From Streptomyces sp. JHA26 (lineage in GTDB: Bacteria; Actinomycetota; Actinomycetes; Streptomycetales; Streptomycetaceae): a stretch of DNA of 64,000 nt. Of the stretch, positions 45,068-53,916 are shown piece after piece. The position numbers and the translations under genes are program-made. Under the pieces are notes generated by a model. That model was not told the DNA's origin, did no database searches, and worked only from the letters and a program-made list of their open reading frames with translations. Each line of letters opens with the position of its first letter. Within the stretch, counting starts at the first letter, position 1. The stretch covers positions 62,001 to 126,000 of the forward strand of contig NZ_BDJC01000014.1 of assembly GCF_002005565.1 (NCBI RefSeq). Direction: 5' to 3'.

Positions 45068-46636
45068 GTGTTCCGCAGCCAGTACGCAGACGTCCCGCCC
45101 GTCGAACAGCCCATCCACGACGCCGTGCTCGGTCGGGCCGCCGTGTTCGGGAACGCCCCGGCACTGATCGACGGCACCGACGGCACCACCCTCACCTACG
45201 AACAGGTGGACCGGTTCCACCGCCGCATCGCCGCCGCCCTCGCCGAGGCCGGCCTGCGCAAGGGCGACGTCCTCGCCCTGCACAGCCCGAACACGGTCGC
45301 CTTCCCGCTCGCCTTCTACGCCGCCACCCGCGCGGGCGCCTCCGTGACCACCGTGCACCCGCTCGCCACCGCGGAGGAGTTCGCCAAGCAGCTCGGCGAC
45401 TCACGGACCCGCTGGATCGTCACCATCTCCCCGCTCCTGGGCGTCGCCCGCCGGGCCGCCGAACTCGCGGGCGGGATCCAGGAGATCTTCGTCTGCGACG
45501 GCGCACCCGGCCACCGCTCCCTCGTCGACATGCTCGCCTCGACCGCACCCGAACCCGAGGTCGCCATCGACCCGGCCGAGGACGTCGCCGCCCTCCCGTA
45601 CTCCTCGGGCACCACCGGCACCCCCAAGGGCGTCATGCTCACCCACCGGCAGATCGCCACCAACCTCGCCCAGCTCCAGCCCGCCGTCGGGGCCGGACCC
45701 GGCGACCGCGTCCTCGCGGTCCTGCCGCTGTTCCACATCTACGGGCTCACCGCCCTCATGAACGCCCCGCTGCGGCTCGGCGCCACCGTCGTCGTCCTGC
45801 CCCGCTTCGACCTGGAGCAGTTCCTCGCCGCCATCCAGGACCACCGCATCACCGGCCTGTACGTCGCCCCGCCGATCGTCCTCGCCCTCGCCAAACACCC
45901 CCTGGTCGCCGACTACGACCTGTCCTCCCTGAAGTACGTCGTCAGCGCCGCCGCCCCCCTGGACGCGAAGCTCGCCGCCGCCTGCTCCCGACGGCTCGGC
46001 CTGCCGCCCGTCGGCCAGGCCTACGGCATGACCGAACTGTCCCCGGGCACCCACGTCGTCCCCCTCGACGCCATGGCCGACGCACCGCCCGGCACCGTCG
46101 GCAAGCTCATCGCCGGCACCGAGATGCGCATCGTCTCCCTCACCACTCCCGGCGAGGACCTCGGCGTCGGCGAGGCCGGCGAGATCCTCATCCGCGGCCC
46201 CCAGGTCATGAAGGGCTACCTCGGCCGCCCCGACGCCACCGCCGCCATGATCGACGCCGACGGCTGGCTGCACACCGGGGACGTCGGACACGTCGACGCC
46301 GACGGCTGGCTGTTCGTCGTCGACCGCGTCAAGGAACTGATCAAGTACAAGGGCTTCCAGGTGGCCCCCGCCGAACTGGAGGCCCTCCTCCTCACCCACC
46401 CCGGCATCACCGACGCCGCCGTCGTCGGCGACCACGACGACGACGGCAACGAGGTGCCGCACGCCCACGTCGTGCGCCGGACACCCGCCGACGGGCCCAC
46501 CGAAGGAGAGGTCATGATGTACGTCGCCGAACGCGTCGCCCCCTACAAACGCGTCCGCCGCGTCACCTTCGTCGACGCCGTGCCCCGGGCGGCCAGCGGC
46601 AAGATCCTCCGCCGCGAACTGCGAGGCCGCCCGTGA
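45068..46636 (+). CDS. 4-coumarate--CoA ligase-like acyl-CoA synthetase
   Basis: 522 residues from GTG at 45068. ANL superfamily motifs: YSSGTTGTPKGVMLTH (A3), GQAYGMTELSPGTH (A5), DGWLHTGDVG (A7), VDRVKELIKYKGFQVAPAELE (A8) and AASGKILRREL with the A10 lysine. It activates a carboxylic acid with ATP to its CoA thioester, presumably the operon's entry substrate. Overlaps the hydratase start by GTGA. Confidence 0.92.
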   Translation: MFRSQYADVPPVEQPIHDAVLGRAAVFGNAPALIDGTDGTTLTYEQVDRFHRRIAAALAEAGLRKGDVLALHSPNTVAFPLAFYAATRAGASVTTVHPLATAEEFAKQLGDSRTRWIVTISPLLGVARRAAELAGGIQEIFVCDGAPGHRSLVDMLASTAPEPEVAIDPAEDVAALPYSSGTTGTPKGVMLTHRQIATNLAQLQPAVGAGPGDRVLAVLPLFHIYGLTALMNAPLRLGATVVVLPRFDLEQFLAAIQDHRITGLYVAPPIVLALAKHPLVADYDLSSLKYVVSAAAPLDAKLAAACSRRLGLPPVGQAYGMTELSPGTHVVPLDAMADAPPGTVGKLIAGTEMRIVSLTTPGEDLGVGEAGEILIRGPQVMKGYLGRPDATAAMIDADGWLHTGDVGHVDADGWLFVVDRVKELIKYKGFQVAPAELEALLLTHPGITDAAVVGDHDDDGNEVPHAHVVRRTPADGPTEGEVMMYVAERVAPYKRVRRVTFVDAVPRAASGKILRRELRGRP

Positions 46637-47367
46637 CCCCCGTCGTCCGCGCCCGCACCCGGGGGGTCGAGACCCTCATCCTCGACTCCCCGCACCACCG
46701 CAACGCCCTCTCCGCCACCCTCGTCGCCGACCTCGCCGACGCACTGAAGGACGCCGGCCGGGACACCGGCGTCCGCGCCGTCGTCCTCACCCACACCGGC
46801 ACCACCTTCAGCGCCGGCGCCGACCTGCGCGACCCGCCCCACCCGGACGCCCTCGTCGCCCTGCTCCGGCAGATCGTCGAACTGCCGAAACCGGTCCTCG
46901 CCCGGGTCACCGGACACGTCCGCGCCGGCGGCCTCGGCCTGCTCGCCGCCTGCGACATCGCGGCGGCGTCGCACGAGGCCACGTTCGCCTTCACCGAGGT
47001 CCGCATCGGCGTGGCACCCGCCGTCATCAGCCTCACCGTGCTGCCCCGCGCCGACCCCCGCGCCCTCGCCCGCCACTACCTCACCGGCGAGCGCTTCGAC
47101 GCCGCCGAGGCCGCCCGCACCGGCCTGCTCACCGCTGTCGGCGACGACGTCGACGCCGTCCTCGCGCCCGTCCTCGACGGTGTGCGCCGTGCCTCACCAC
47201 AGGGCCTGGCCGAGACGAAACGGCTGCTCACGGCTAGGGTGCTGGAGGCCTTCGACCGGGACGCGGCCGACCTGACCGCGCTCTCGGCCCGGCTGTTCTC
47301 CTCCCCGCAGGCCCGCGAGGGGATGACGGCCTTCCTCGAACGACGGGATCCGGAATGGGCGCTGTGA
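46633..47367 (+). CDS. Enoyl-CoA hydratase/isomerase family protein
   Basis: 244 residues from GTG at 46633. Crotonase fold with oxyanion-hole segments TFSAGADLRD and VRAGGLGLLAACDIAAAS; one acidic residue sits in FTEVRIGVAP, while the second canonical catalytic Glu position carries no Glu. In this operon the likely role is hydration of the carboxylated enoyl-CoA (3-methylglutaconyl- or isohexenylglutaconyl-CoA-like). Confidence 0.9.
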   Translation: MTPVVRARTRGVETLILDSPHHRNALSATLVADLADALKDAGRDTGVRAVVLTHTGTTFSAGADLRDPPHPDALVALLRQIVELPKPVLARVTGHVRAGGLGLLAACDIAAASHEATFAFTEVRIGVAPAVISLTVLPRADPRALARHYLTGERFDAAEAARTGLLTAVGDDVDAVLAPVLDGVRRASPQGLAETKRLLTARVLEAFDRDAADLTALSARLFSSPQAREGMTAFLERRDPEWAL

Positions 47368-47969
47368 GCACGGCCGACCGTGCCGAACGAGTACCCAAGC
47401 AGGACCGCAGCCGGGCCACCCGGCAGCGGCTCCTGGCCGCCGCCGTGGCCTGCCTCGCCGAACACGGCTGGGCCGGCTCCACGGTCTCCGCCGTCGCCGA
47501 ACGCGCCGGCGTCTCCCGCGGCGCCGCCCAGCACCACTTCCCGACCCGCGAGGACCTGTTCACGGCCGCCGTCGAGTACGTCGCCGAGGAACGCTCCGGC
47601 GCCCTGCGCGCCCTCTTCCCCGACGGCGCGGCGACCGACGACCGCCACGCCGTGGTCACCGCCCTCGTCGACCTCTACACGGGCCCCCTGTTCCGCGCCG
47701 CGCTCCACCTGTGGGTCGCCGCCTCCGACGAGGAACAGCTGCGCGACCGGGTGACCGAGCTGGAGGCCCGCGTCGGCCGCGAGAGCCACCGCATCGCCGT
47801 CGACCTCCTTGGCGCCGACGAGAGCCGCCCCGGCGTCCGCGAGACCGTCCAGGGCCTGCTGGACATGGCCCGCGGCCTCGGCCTCGCCAACCTCCTCACC
47901 GACGACACCGCCCGACGGGAACGGGTCGTGGCCCAGTGGGCGGACCTGCTGGACGCCGCCCTGGACTGA
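47355..47969 (+). CDS. TetR family transcriptional regulator
   Basis: 204 residues from ATG at 47355, overlapping the hydratase end; GTG at 47364 (GTGA overlap as elsewhere in the operon) is an equally good start. N-terminal HTH: RQRLLAAAVACLAEHGWAGS, TVSAVAERAGVSRGAAQHHF, PTREDLFTAAVEYV. Last gene of the catabolic operon; probably an acyl-CoA-responsive autorepressor acting at the palindrome at 37837-37848. Confidence 0.9.
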   Translation: MGAVSTADRAERVPKQDRSRATRQRLLAAAVACLAEHGWAGSTVSAVAERAGVSRGAAQHHFPTREDLFTAAVEYVAEERSGALRALFPDGAATDDRHAVVTALVDLYTGPLFRAALHLWVAASDEEQLRDRVTELEARVGRESHRIAVDLLGADESRPGVRETVQGLLDMARGLGLANLLTDDTARRERVVAQWADLLDAALD

Positions 47970-47993
47970 CACGCCCCGGCCCGCCCCGGCGCA

Positions 47994-48671
47994 TCACGGA
48001 GCGAGCCGCTCCACCCGCCAGCCCCCGTCGGCCCGAGCCACGTACCGCAGCCGGTCGTGCAGCCGGTTCTCCCGGCCCTGCCAGAACTCCACCGCACGCG
48101 GCACCACCCGGAACCCGCCCCAGTGCGGCGGCACCGGCACCCGCTCACCCTCCGGATACCGCGCCACCAGCTCGGCGTACGCGGAATCCAGGGCGTCCCG
48201 GCCGGCCACCACCGACGACTGGACGCTCGCCCACGCACCCAGCTGGGAGCCGTGCGGCCGGGTCCGGAAGTACGCGGCGGTCTCGTCCCGCCCGGTCCGC
48301 CGGGCCACCCCCGTCACGATGACCTGGCGGGCCATCGGATGCCACGGGAACAGCAACGACACGTGCGGGTTCTCGCCCAGCTCCCGCCCCTTGCGGGACT
48401 CGTAGTTGGTGTAGAAGACGAAGCCCTGCTCGTCGAAGTGCTTCAGGAGCACCGTGCGGGAACTGGGCCGGCCCCCGGCGTCCGCCGTGGAGACCACCAT
48501 GGCGTTCGGCTCGAACAGGCCCGCCTCCGTCGCGGCCTGCCGGAACCAGCGCGCGAACTGCTCGACGGGCGTGGCGGCCAGCTCGCTCTCCAGGAGCCCG
48601 TCGGCCCGGTACTGCTTGCGCATCGAAGGAAGATCGAAGGGGACGGCATCGCGGTCGGTCACACCGGCCAT
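47994..48671 (-). CDS. pdxH: Pyridoxamine 5'-phosphate oxidase PdxH
   Basis: 225 residues from ATG at 48671. FMN/PNP-binding segments: [67 protein letters not shown] and the C-terminal [20 protein letters not shown] with RLHDR. It oxidises PNP/PMP to pyridoxal 5'-phosphate. Convergent with the TetR gene (24 nt) and divergent from citrate synthase. Confidence 0.95.
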   Translation of the reverse strand: MAGVTDRDAVPFDLPSMRKQYRADGLLESELAATPVEQFARWFRQAATEAGLFEPNAMVVSTADAGGRPSSRTVLLKHFDEQGFVFYTNYESRKGRELGENPHVSLLFPWHPMARQVIVTGVARRTGRDETAAYFRTRPHGSQLGAWASVQSSVVAGRDALDSAYAELVARYPEGERVPVPPHWGGFRVVPRAVEFWQGRENRLHDRLRYVARADGGWRVERLAP

Positions 48672-48934
48672 CCTGCCGCATCCGCCGGGCACCCCCCGGG
48701 TGTCCTTCGTCACCGAGCGGCATCGAGTGGCACTGGGTGCCGCGACCCCTCCCCAAAGGTGACACCCAGGGATATCGTGCTGGTTCCGCCCCGGCCGGAT
48801 GAGCACCGGCCGGACGGGGCATCACTCGGGTGACCGCAGGGACCGCGAGCCGCGACACGACCGTGGATCCATGGGGACGACCGCACTCGTCCCCGCACCG
48901 GTCGCCACACATCACGACCACGAGGAGCCGCCTG

Positions 48935-50035
48935 ATGTCCGCATTCGTACCCGGACTAGAGGGAGTCGTCGCGTTCGAGACGGAGATCGCCGAACCCGAC
49001 AAGGAGGGCGGCGCCCTCCGCTACCGCGGGGTCGACATCGAGGACCTGGTCGGCCACGTCTCCTTCGGCAACGTGTGGGGCCTGCTCGTCGACGGCGCCT
49101 TCAACCCCGGCCTGCCGCCCGCCGAGCCCTTCCCCATACCCGTGCACTCCGGCGACATCCGCGTCGACGTCCAGTCCGCGCTCGCCATGCTGGCGCCGGT
49201 CTGGGGCCTCAAACCCCTCCTGGACATCGACGCCGAACAGGCCCGCGCCGACCTCGCCCGCGCCGCCGTCATGGCCCTGTCCTACGTCGCCCAGTCCGCC
49301 CGCGGCCAGGGCCTGCCCATGGTCCCGCAGCGCGAGATCGACAAGGCCCGGTCCGTGGTCGAACGCTTCATGATCCGCTGGCGCGGCGAGCCCGACCCCA
49401 AGCACGTGGCCGCGGTCGACGCCTACTGGACCTCCGCCGCCGAGCACGGCATGAACGCCTCCACCTTCACCGCCCGCGTCATCGCCTCCACCGGCGCCGA
49501 CGTCGCCGCGGCCCTCTCCGGCGCCGTCGGCGCCATGTCCGGCCCGCTGCACGGCGGCGCGCCCTCCCGGGTCCTGCACATGATCGAGGAGATCGAACGC
49601 ACCGGGGACGCCGAGGCGTACGTCAAGAGGACCCTCGACGCCGGCGAGCGCCTCATGGGCTTCGGCCACCGCGTCTACCGCGCCGAGGACCCCCGCGCCC
49701 GCGTCCTGCGCCGCACCGCCCGCGAACTGGGCGCCCCGCGCTACGAGGTCGCGGAGGCCCTGGAGAAAGCGGCCCTCACCGAGCTCCACAACCGCCGCCC
49801 GGACCGCGTCCTGGCCACCAACGTCGAGTTCTGGGCGGCCATCGTGCTGGACTTCGCCGAGGTCCCGGCCCACATGTTCACGTCCATGTTCACCTGCGCC
49901 CGCACGGCCGGCTGGTCGGCGCACATCCTGGAGCAGAAGCGCACGGGCCGCCTGGTCCGCCCCTCCGCCCACTACACCGGCCCGGGCCCCCGCGACCCGC
50001 GCGAGATCGAGGGCTACGAGGACATCGCGGGCTGA
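48935..50035 (+). CDS. Citrate synthase (second, short type)
   Basis: 366 residues from ATG at 48935. Catalytic residues in SGPLHGGAPSRVL (His), MGFGHRVYRAEDPRARVL (His) and NVEFWAAIVLDF (Asp). It is shorter than the main actinobacterial citrate synthase and matches the citrate/2-methylcitrate synthase group of Streptomyces. No prpB/prpD neighbours, so a dedicated methylcitrate role is not indicated. The gene ends 28 nt before a large hairpin. Confidence 0.92.
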   Translation: MSAFVPGLEGVVAFETEIAEPDKEGGALRYRGVDIEDLVGHVSFGNVWGLLVDGAFNPGLPPAEPFPIPVHSGDIRVDVQSALAMLAPVWGLKPLLDIDAEQARADLARAAVMALSYVAQSARGQGLPMVPQREIDKARSVVERFMIRWRGEPDPKHVAAVDAYWTSAAEHGMNASTFTARVIASTGADVAAALSGAVGAMSGPLHGGAPSRVLHMIEEIERTGDAEAYVKRTLDAGERLMGFGHRVYRAEDPRARVLRRTARELGAPRYEVAEALEKAALTELHNRRPDRVLATNVEFWAAIVLDFAEVPAHMFTSMFTCARTAGWSAHILEQKRTGRLVRPSAHYTGPGPRDPREIEGYEDIAG

Positions 50036-50063
50036 TCCCCACCGGCCCCCGCACGACGCAGAC

Positions 50064-50124
50064 GACCCGCGAGTCTGGTTCCTCCGTGGAGGAGCCGGCC
50101 GGACGTACCGGCGACTCGCGGGTC
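50064..50124. terminator. Compound hairpin: 12-bp outer stem enclosing two smaller stems
   Basis: GACCCGCGAGTC (50064-50075) pairs perfectly with GACTCGCGGGTC (50113-50124). Inside, GGTTCCTCC/GGAGGAGCC (one G-U pair) and GCCGG/CCGGC can form two further stems, giving a three-way junction. It lies 28 nt after the citrate synthase stop and can end both that transcript and the opposite mini-transcript. Confidence 0.65.
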
Positions 50125-50203
50125 GGGTGACTGCGATGGATTGGCCGGCTGCGTGCATCGCGCACACGCTGGTCCGGCACCGCACAGGTGTGGTGACGGG
50201 CCG

Positions 50204-50242
50204 CTAGCCCGCAGCCACCTCTTCCGTCCGGTATTCATACAT
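50204..50242 (-). CDS. 12-residue mini-ORF (MYEYRTEEVAAG)
   Basis: ATG at 50242, stop TAG. Upstream on this strand is AAAGGAGGTG, complementary to the 3' end of 16S rRNA over about ten bases, ten nt from the ATG, and further up a promoter with perfect spacing. It may encode a leader peptide, a very small peptide precursor, or simply tie a structured RNA to ribosomes. No similarity is recognised. Confidence 0.55.
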   Translation of the reverse strand: MYEYRTEEVAAG

Positions 50243-50275
50243 TTGCCGAACCACCTCCTTTCCGAAGTAGCAGCA

Positions 50276-50304
50276 ACACTAGGAAGCCCTCCACCGCGAA
50301 TCAA
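50276..50304 (-). promoter_or_regulatory. Consensus-like housekeeping promoter for the mini-ORF transcript
   Basis: On the minus strand: TTGATT (-35, 50304-50299), 17-nt spacer, TAGTGT (-10, 50281-50276). Expected start near 50269, giving a leader of about 27 nt before the ATG at 50242. Confidence 0.65.
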
Positions 50305-50463
50305 CCCGTTTTCCGATGTTCTCGGGCCTGTGGTTCGACACGGGTCTCGTACCCGAGGACAGCGTGGCGTGTGCGGTGGTCGGCGGTGTGTTCTGCCAGG
50401 CGGTACGGGGCCGCAGGCCGATACGCGTGGACGCGTCCTGCCCGGTCACCTACCGTTCCGCGC

Positions 50464-51306
50464 ATGACGCAGCGGCGGACGATTCTGAGCGGGTCCACGT
50501 TCGAGGAGCGGATCGGGTACGCCCGGGCCGTCGTCGACGGGGACCGGGTGCACGTGTCGGGGACGACCGGGTTCGACTACGCGGCGATGACCATCGCCGA
50601 CGACGTGGTGGAGCAGGCCGAGCAGTGCCTGCGCAATATAGGCGCCGCGCTGGCCGAGGCGGGCTGCACGTTCGCGGACGTGGTGCGGGTGCGGTACCTG
50701 CTGCCCGTGCGGGAGGACTTCGAGCCCTGCTGGCCCGTGCTGCGGCGGGTGTTCGGCGAGGTGCGGCCCGCGGCCACGATGACGGTGTGCGGGCTCGCGG
50801 ACGAGCGGATGCGGATCGAGATCGAGGTGGACGCGCGCCGGGGGCCCGTGGGGCCCGGCTCGGGGCTGCGGATCGAGGCCGTGGACGGCGACGCCATGGC
50901 CGAGCAGTGGCGGCACGTCCACAACGTGATCGTGCCGCCCGCCGCGATGTCCCTGGACGACGTGCGCGAGCGCAGTGGCCGGTACCGGCTGGAGAACGCC
51001 TACCTGGGGGACGTCCTCGTCGGGTGTTCCACCGTGCGGCCGCCCGGAGGGGAGGAGCGGGTGGCGACGGTGATCGCCCGGGTGCTGCCGGCGTTCCGGG
51101 GACGGGGGATCGGCGCGGCGCTGTACGAGCGGGGGCTGGCGCACGCGCGCGGGCTGGGTGCCGCGGCGGTGGAGACGGTGGTGCTGGCGGCGAACGAGGA
51201 GGGGTTGCGGTTCGCCGCGGCGCGGGGTTTCGCCGAGCGGGAGCGGTACGTCCTGGACGGTGAGAGCGACGAGTGGGTCGATCTGCGGCTGGCGGCGGGG
51301 AGGTGA
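50464..51306 (+). CDS. RidA-like domain fused to a GNAT acetyltransferase
   Basis: 280 residues from ATG at 50464. Residues about 1-130 form a RidA/YjgF trimer-type domain (VHVSGTTGFDY, EQAEQCLRNIGAALAEAG, VVRVRYLLPVREDFEP, RMRIEIEVDA); residues about 135-280 a GNAT fold with acetyl-CoA loop RVLPAFRGRGIGAALYERGL. In the RidA part the catalytic Arg (PAR in E. coli RidA) aligns with Ala in RPAATM, so imine deaminase activity is doubtful. Single gene. Confidence 0.85.
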   Translation: MTQRRTILSGSTFEERIGYARAVVDGDRVHVSGTTGFDYAAMTIADDVVEQAEQCLRNIGAALAEAGCTFADVVRVRYLLPVREDFEPCWPVLRRVFGEVRPAATMTVCGLADERMRIEIEVDARRGPVGPGSGLRIEAVDGDAMAEQWRHVHNVIVPPAAMSLDDVRERSGRYRLENAYLGDVLVGCSTVRPPGGEERVATVIARVLPAFRGRGIGAALYERGLAHARGLGAAAVETVVLAANEEGLRFAAARGFAERERYVLDGESDEWVDLRLAAGR

Positions 51307-51469
51307 CCGCGGGACCCTTGTTGACGGGGGCGTATGCCGGGTTTCCGCTGGGCAACGATTTCCGCAATCTTGCGGGAACCCGCTGTGTGCTGCGTCACGT
51401 TCGAGTTGAATGAAGGCCGGTGGACGAACCGGCGTACGGTACGGCGGACGCAGCCTGCAGGGGGTTCAG

Positions 51470-52873
51470 GTGAGTGCTTCCCGGCGTAGGGGGACCACGG
51501 ACGAGCTGGGGCCGGACGAGCCGGAGCAGCCCGAGCGGGACGGTGCGGACCTGTTGGCCGCGCTCCTCGACGGGATGGACGCGGCGCTGTGCGCCTTCGA
51601 CGCCGAGGGCGTCGTCACCCACTGGAACCGTGAGGCGGAGCGGATCCTGGGCTGGAGCGCGGCCGAGGCCGTGGGGCGGCGGGGGTTCGCCGGCTGGGCG
51701 GTGCGCAGTGCGGACGCGGGGGAGGTCGAGGAGCGGCTGCTGTCCGCGATGCGGGCGCCGGGGCGTCAGGTGAACGAGTTCGCGTTGCTGACCAAGGACG
51801 GCGGGCGGGTGCTGGTGCGCACCCAGTCGGCGGCCGTGCGCGGTCCGGACGGCAGGCCCGCGGGGGTGTACTGCGCGTTCAGCGAGGTGCACACGCAGAT
51901 CGACCTGGAGCGGTCCATCGCGCTGAGCGAGGCGTTGCTGGAGGACGCGAGCTGGGGTGTCGTGCTCGTGGACGTGGATCTGCGGCCCGCCGTGGTCAAC
52001 GCGCACGCGGCGCGTGCGCTGGGTGCCGGTCGTACGTCGGTGCTGGGCCGGCCGCTGGGTGATCTGCTCTCCCAGGGTGTGGAGGAGTTGGAGAGCGTGC
52101 TCACGCACGTCCTGGCGGAGGGTGCGCCGCCGGCGCCCGCCGAGGTCTGGGTGGGCGTGCGCACCCCGGAGGGGGAGCGGCGGCGGTGCTGGCGCAGCGG
52201 GTTCGTGCGGTTGGCCTCGCCGTTGGCGGAGGAGCCGGTGCCGCTGGGTGTGGGCTGGCTGTTCCAGGACGTCACGGAGGCCCGGCAGGGGGAGCAGGAG
52301 GCGTCGCTGCTGCGGTTCCGTGCCAATCAGCTGCACCGGGCGGCGCGGGCGGCGGCGGAGTGCGAGGACCCGGCGGAGGCGGCGACGGTGCACCTCGACT
52401 TCGCGTTGGCCGGGTTCGCGGACCACGCGTTGATCGACCGGGTGGCGGGCGGGGCGCGGGTGGATTCCGGGGCGGGGGAGCCGGTCCGTCTGGTGCGGGT
52501 CGTGACGACGCCCTCCGGTGCGCCGGGGACCGCGTTGCCGTTCGGGGCGGCCGGGGTGCCGGTGCGGTACGGCGAGGGGCATCCGGCGCTGCAGTGCGTG
52601 GAGCGTGTGGGGTCGGTGCGGGCCAGCGCGGGTGTCGGCACGGTGCCGCACGAGCGGGCGCGCCGGTGGGCCGAGGCCCGGCAGTGGCCGGCGGACACGG
52701 TGCACGCCCTGTGCACGGTGTTGCGCAGCCGGGGGCGGACGCTGGGTGTCGTGACGTTCCTGCGGGGTGCCGGTCGCAGTGCCTTCGAGCGGTCCGACGC
52801 GATGTACGCGGAGGACGTGGCGGTGCGCATCGCGACGATGCTGGACCTGGCCGCGGTGGTGGCCGAGGAGTAG
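51470..52873 (+). CDS. PAS/GAF-type sensory protein
   Basis: 467 residues from GTG at 51470 (ATG 51410 lacks a ribosome site). First PAS domain about residues 25-145 (DAALCAFDAEGVVTHWNREAE, ILGWSAAEAVGRRGFAGW), second PAS-like about 150-270 (SWGVVLVDVDLRPAVVNAHA), and a C-terminal GAF-like region (HALCTVLRSRGRTLGVVTFL, RSAFERSDAMYAEDVAVRIA). The output domain (PP2C, kinase or HTH) is absent, unlike the longer PAS-GAF-SpoIIE phosphatases of Streptomyces. Confidence 0.8.
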   Translation: MSASRRRGTTDELGPDEPEQPERDGADLLAALLDGMDAALCAFDAEGVVTHWNREAERILGWSAAEAVGRRGFAGWAVRSADAGEVEERLLSAMRAPGRQVNEFALLTKDGGRVLVRTQSAAVRGPDGRPAGVYCAFSEVHTQIDLERSIALSEALLEDASWGVVLVDVDLRPAVVNAHAARALGAGRTSVLGRPLGDLLSQGVEELESVLTHVLAEGAPPAPAEVWVGVRTPEGERRRCWRSGFVRLASPLAEEPVPLGVGWLFQDVTEARQGEQEASLLRFRANQLHRAARAAAECEDPAEAATVHLDFALAGFADHALIDRVAGGARVDSGAGEPVRLVRVVTTPSGAPGTALPFGAAGVPVRYGEGHPALQCVERVGSVRASAGVGTVPHERARRWAEARQWPADTVHALCTVLRSRGRTLGVVTFLRGAGRSAFERSDAMYAEDVAVRIATMLDLAAVVAEE

Positions 52874-52923
52874 GCGTGTCCTTCGGGGCGGGTGGTGGGC
52901 GGGTGGTGCGGTGCGGGGGGTCG

Positions 52924-52963
52924 TCGGCCGGTCGGTGCCGGTATCGGCCGGTCAGTGCCGGTA
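52924..52963. repeat. 20-bp tandem duplication at the SIS gene 3' end
   Basis: 52924-52943 and 52944-52963 differ at one base. The right copy includes the SIS stop (TGA, 52952-52954); in the left copy that codon reads CGA. The left copy lies beyond the gene. Confidence 0.8.
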
Positions 52964-53707
52964 GAAGATCCGGTCGCCGTACTCCGCCATGACGCGGCCG
53001 TTCCACTCGTGGCCGCCGTCCACGTTGCCGGAGCGCAGCAGGGGCGGTTCGACGCCGTGTTCGGCGAGGGCGCAGGCCGCCGTGGCCATCACGGCCTGCA
53101 TCAGTGCCGTGGTGACGACCGTGGAGGCGGGTGCGAAGGGTGCCGGGACGGTGTCGAGGGTGAGTTCCGCGTCCCCGACGGCGATCTTGGAGTCGAGGAC
53201 GAGGTCGCAGTGGTCCTTCAGGAAGGTGCCGGAGGTGTGCCGGGACCTGGTCTCGGTGGCGTACGCCACCGAGGTCACGCCGATGACCTTCACGCCGAGG
53301 GCGCGGGCGTTCATGGCCATCTCCACGGGGAGGGCGTTGCGCCCGGACAGGGAGATGATCACCAGGGCGTCGCCCGCGCGCAGCGGTGAGGAGTCCAGTA
53401 CGGCGCTCGCGAGGCCGTCGACGCGTTCCAGGGCGGAGCCGAGCGTGGCCGGCCTGACGTCGACGCCGACGACGCCGGGCACGGCGAGCAGGTTCATCAG
53501 GGCGAGTCCGCCGGCGCGGTAGACGACGTCCTGGGCGGCGAGGGAGGAGTGGCCGGCGCCGAAGGCGAAGAGGCGGCCCCCGGCGCGGACGGTGTCGGCG
53601 AGCAGGGTGCCGGCCGCCTCGATGGCGTCGGCCTCCTCGTCGCGGACGCGGCGCAGCAGGTCGATCGCCGCGTCGAGGAACTGGCCGGCCGGCTTGCGGT
53701 CGCTCAT
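52952..53707 (-). CDS. SIS domain sugar-phosphate-binding protein
   Basis: 251 residues from ATG at 53707. SIS fold with LFAFGAGHSSLAAQDVVYRA, DALVIISLSGRNALPVEMAM (the Ser-rich phosphate loop) and LGVKVIGVTSVAYA. Resembles DUF2529/glucosamine- or N-acetylmuramate-phosphate-type SIS proteins acting in amino sugar metabolism. Divergent from dmdR1. Confidence 0.9.
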   Translation of the reverse strand: MSDRKPAGQFLDAAIDLLRRVRDEEADAIEAAGTLLADTVRAGGRLFAFGAGHSSLAAQDVVYRAGGLALMNLLAVPGVVGVDVRPATLGSALERVDGLASAVLDSSPLRAGDALVIISLSGRNALPVEMAMNARALGVKVIGVTSVAYATETRSRHTSGTFLKDHCDLVLDSKIAVGDAELTLDTVPAPFAPASTVVTTALMQAVMATAACALAEHGVEPPLLRSGNVDGGHEWNGRVMAEYGDRIFYRH

Positions 53708-53916
53708 GCGGGGCCCCTTCGGTGTGGCTGCGTCGCGGATCACCGTGCGGTCTGGACCTGTGCGGTGTCAATACGGCCGGGCGGGCCGTGTCGGGCGGCG
53801 TCCGGTGGTGCCGGGCGCTCCGGCTTTCCCCGACGCGGGACGCTTGTCGGTGGTATGCGTCAGAATTGGACGCAGGGCCAGCGCACGCGCCGGTGGGCCT
53901 CCGCCTCCGGCAGATC

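Larger units (their letters stand above)
50036..50463. other. 428-nt intergenic region holding a minus-strand mini-transcript
   Basis: Between citrate synthase and the RidA-GNAT gene. From right to left on the minus strand it holds a promoter (50276-50304), a Shine-Dalgarno (AAAGGAGGTG, complement of 50252-50261), a 12-codon ORF (50204-50242), a stem with GCGTG/CACGC nested in GCCGG/CCGGC (about 50147-50182) and a compound hairpin (50064-50124). No other gene is supported here. Confidence 0.6.

Noticed and set aside
50014..50304. 96-codon minus-strand ORF covering the citrate synthase/RidA-GNAT gap
   Set aside because: It runs through the ribosome site, mini-ORF and terminator stems in another frame, has no start signal of its own and a random-looking composition.
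53856..53874. Iron box controlling dmdR1
   Set aside because: TGCGTC-N7-GACGCA does not match the TTAGGTTAGGCTCACCTAA-type DmdR sites; it is recorded only as a possible operator.
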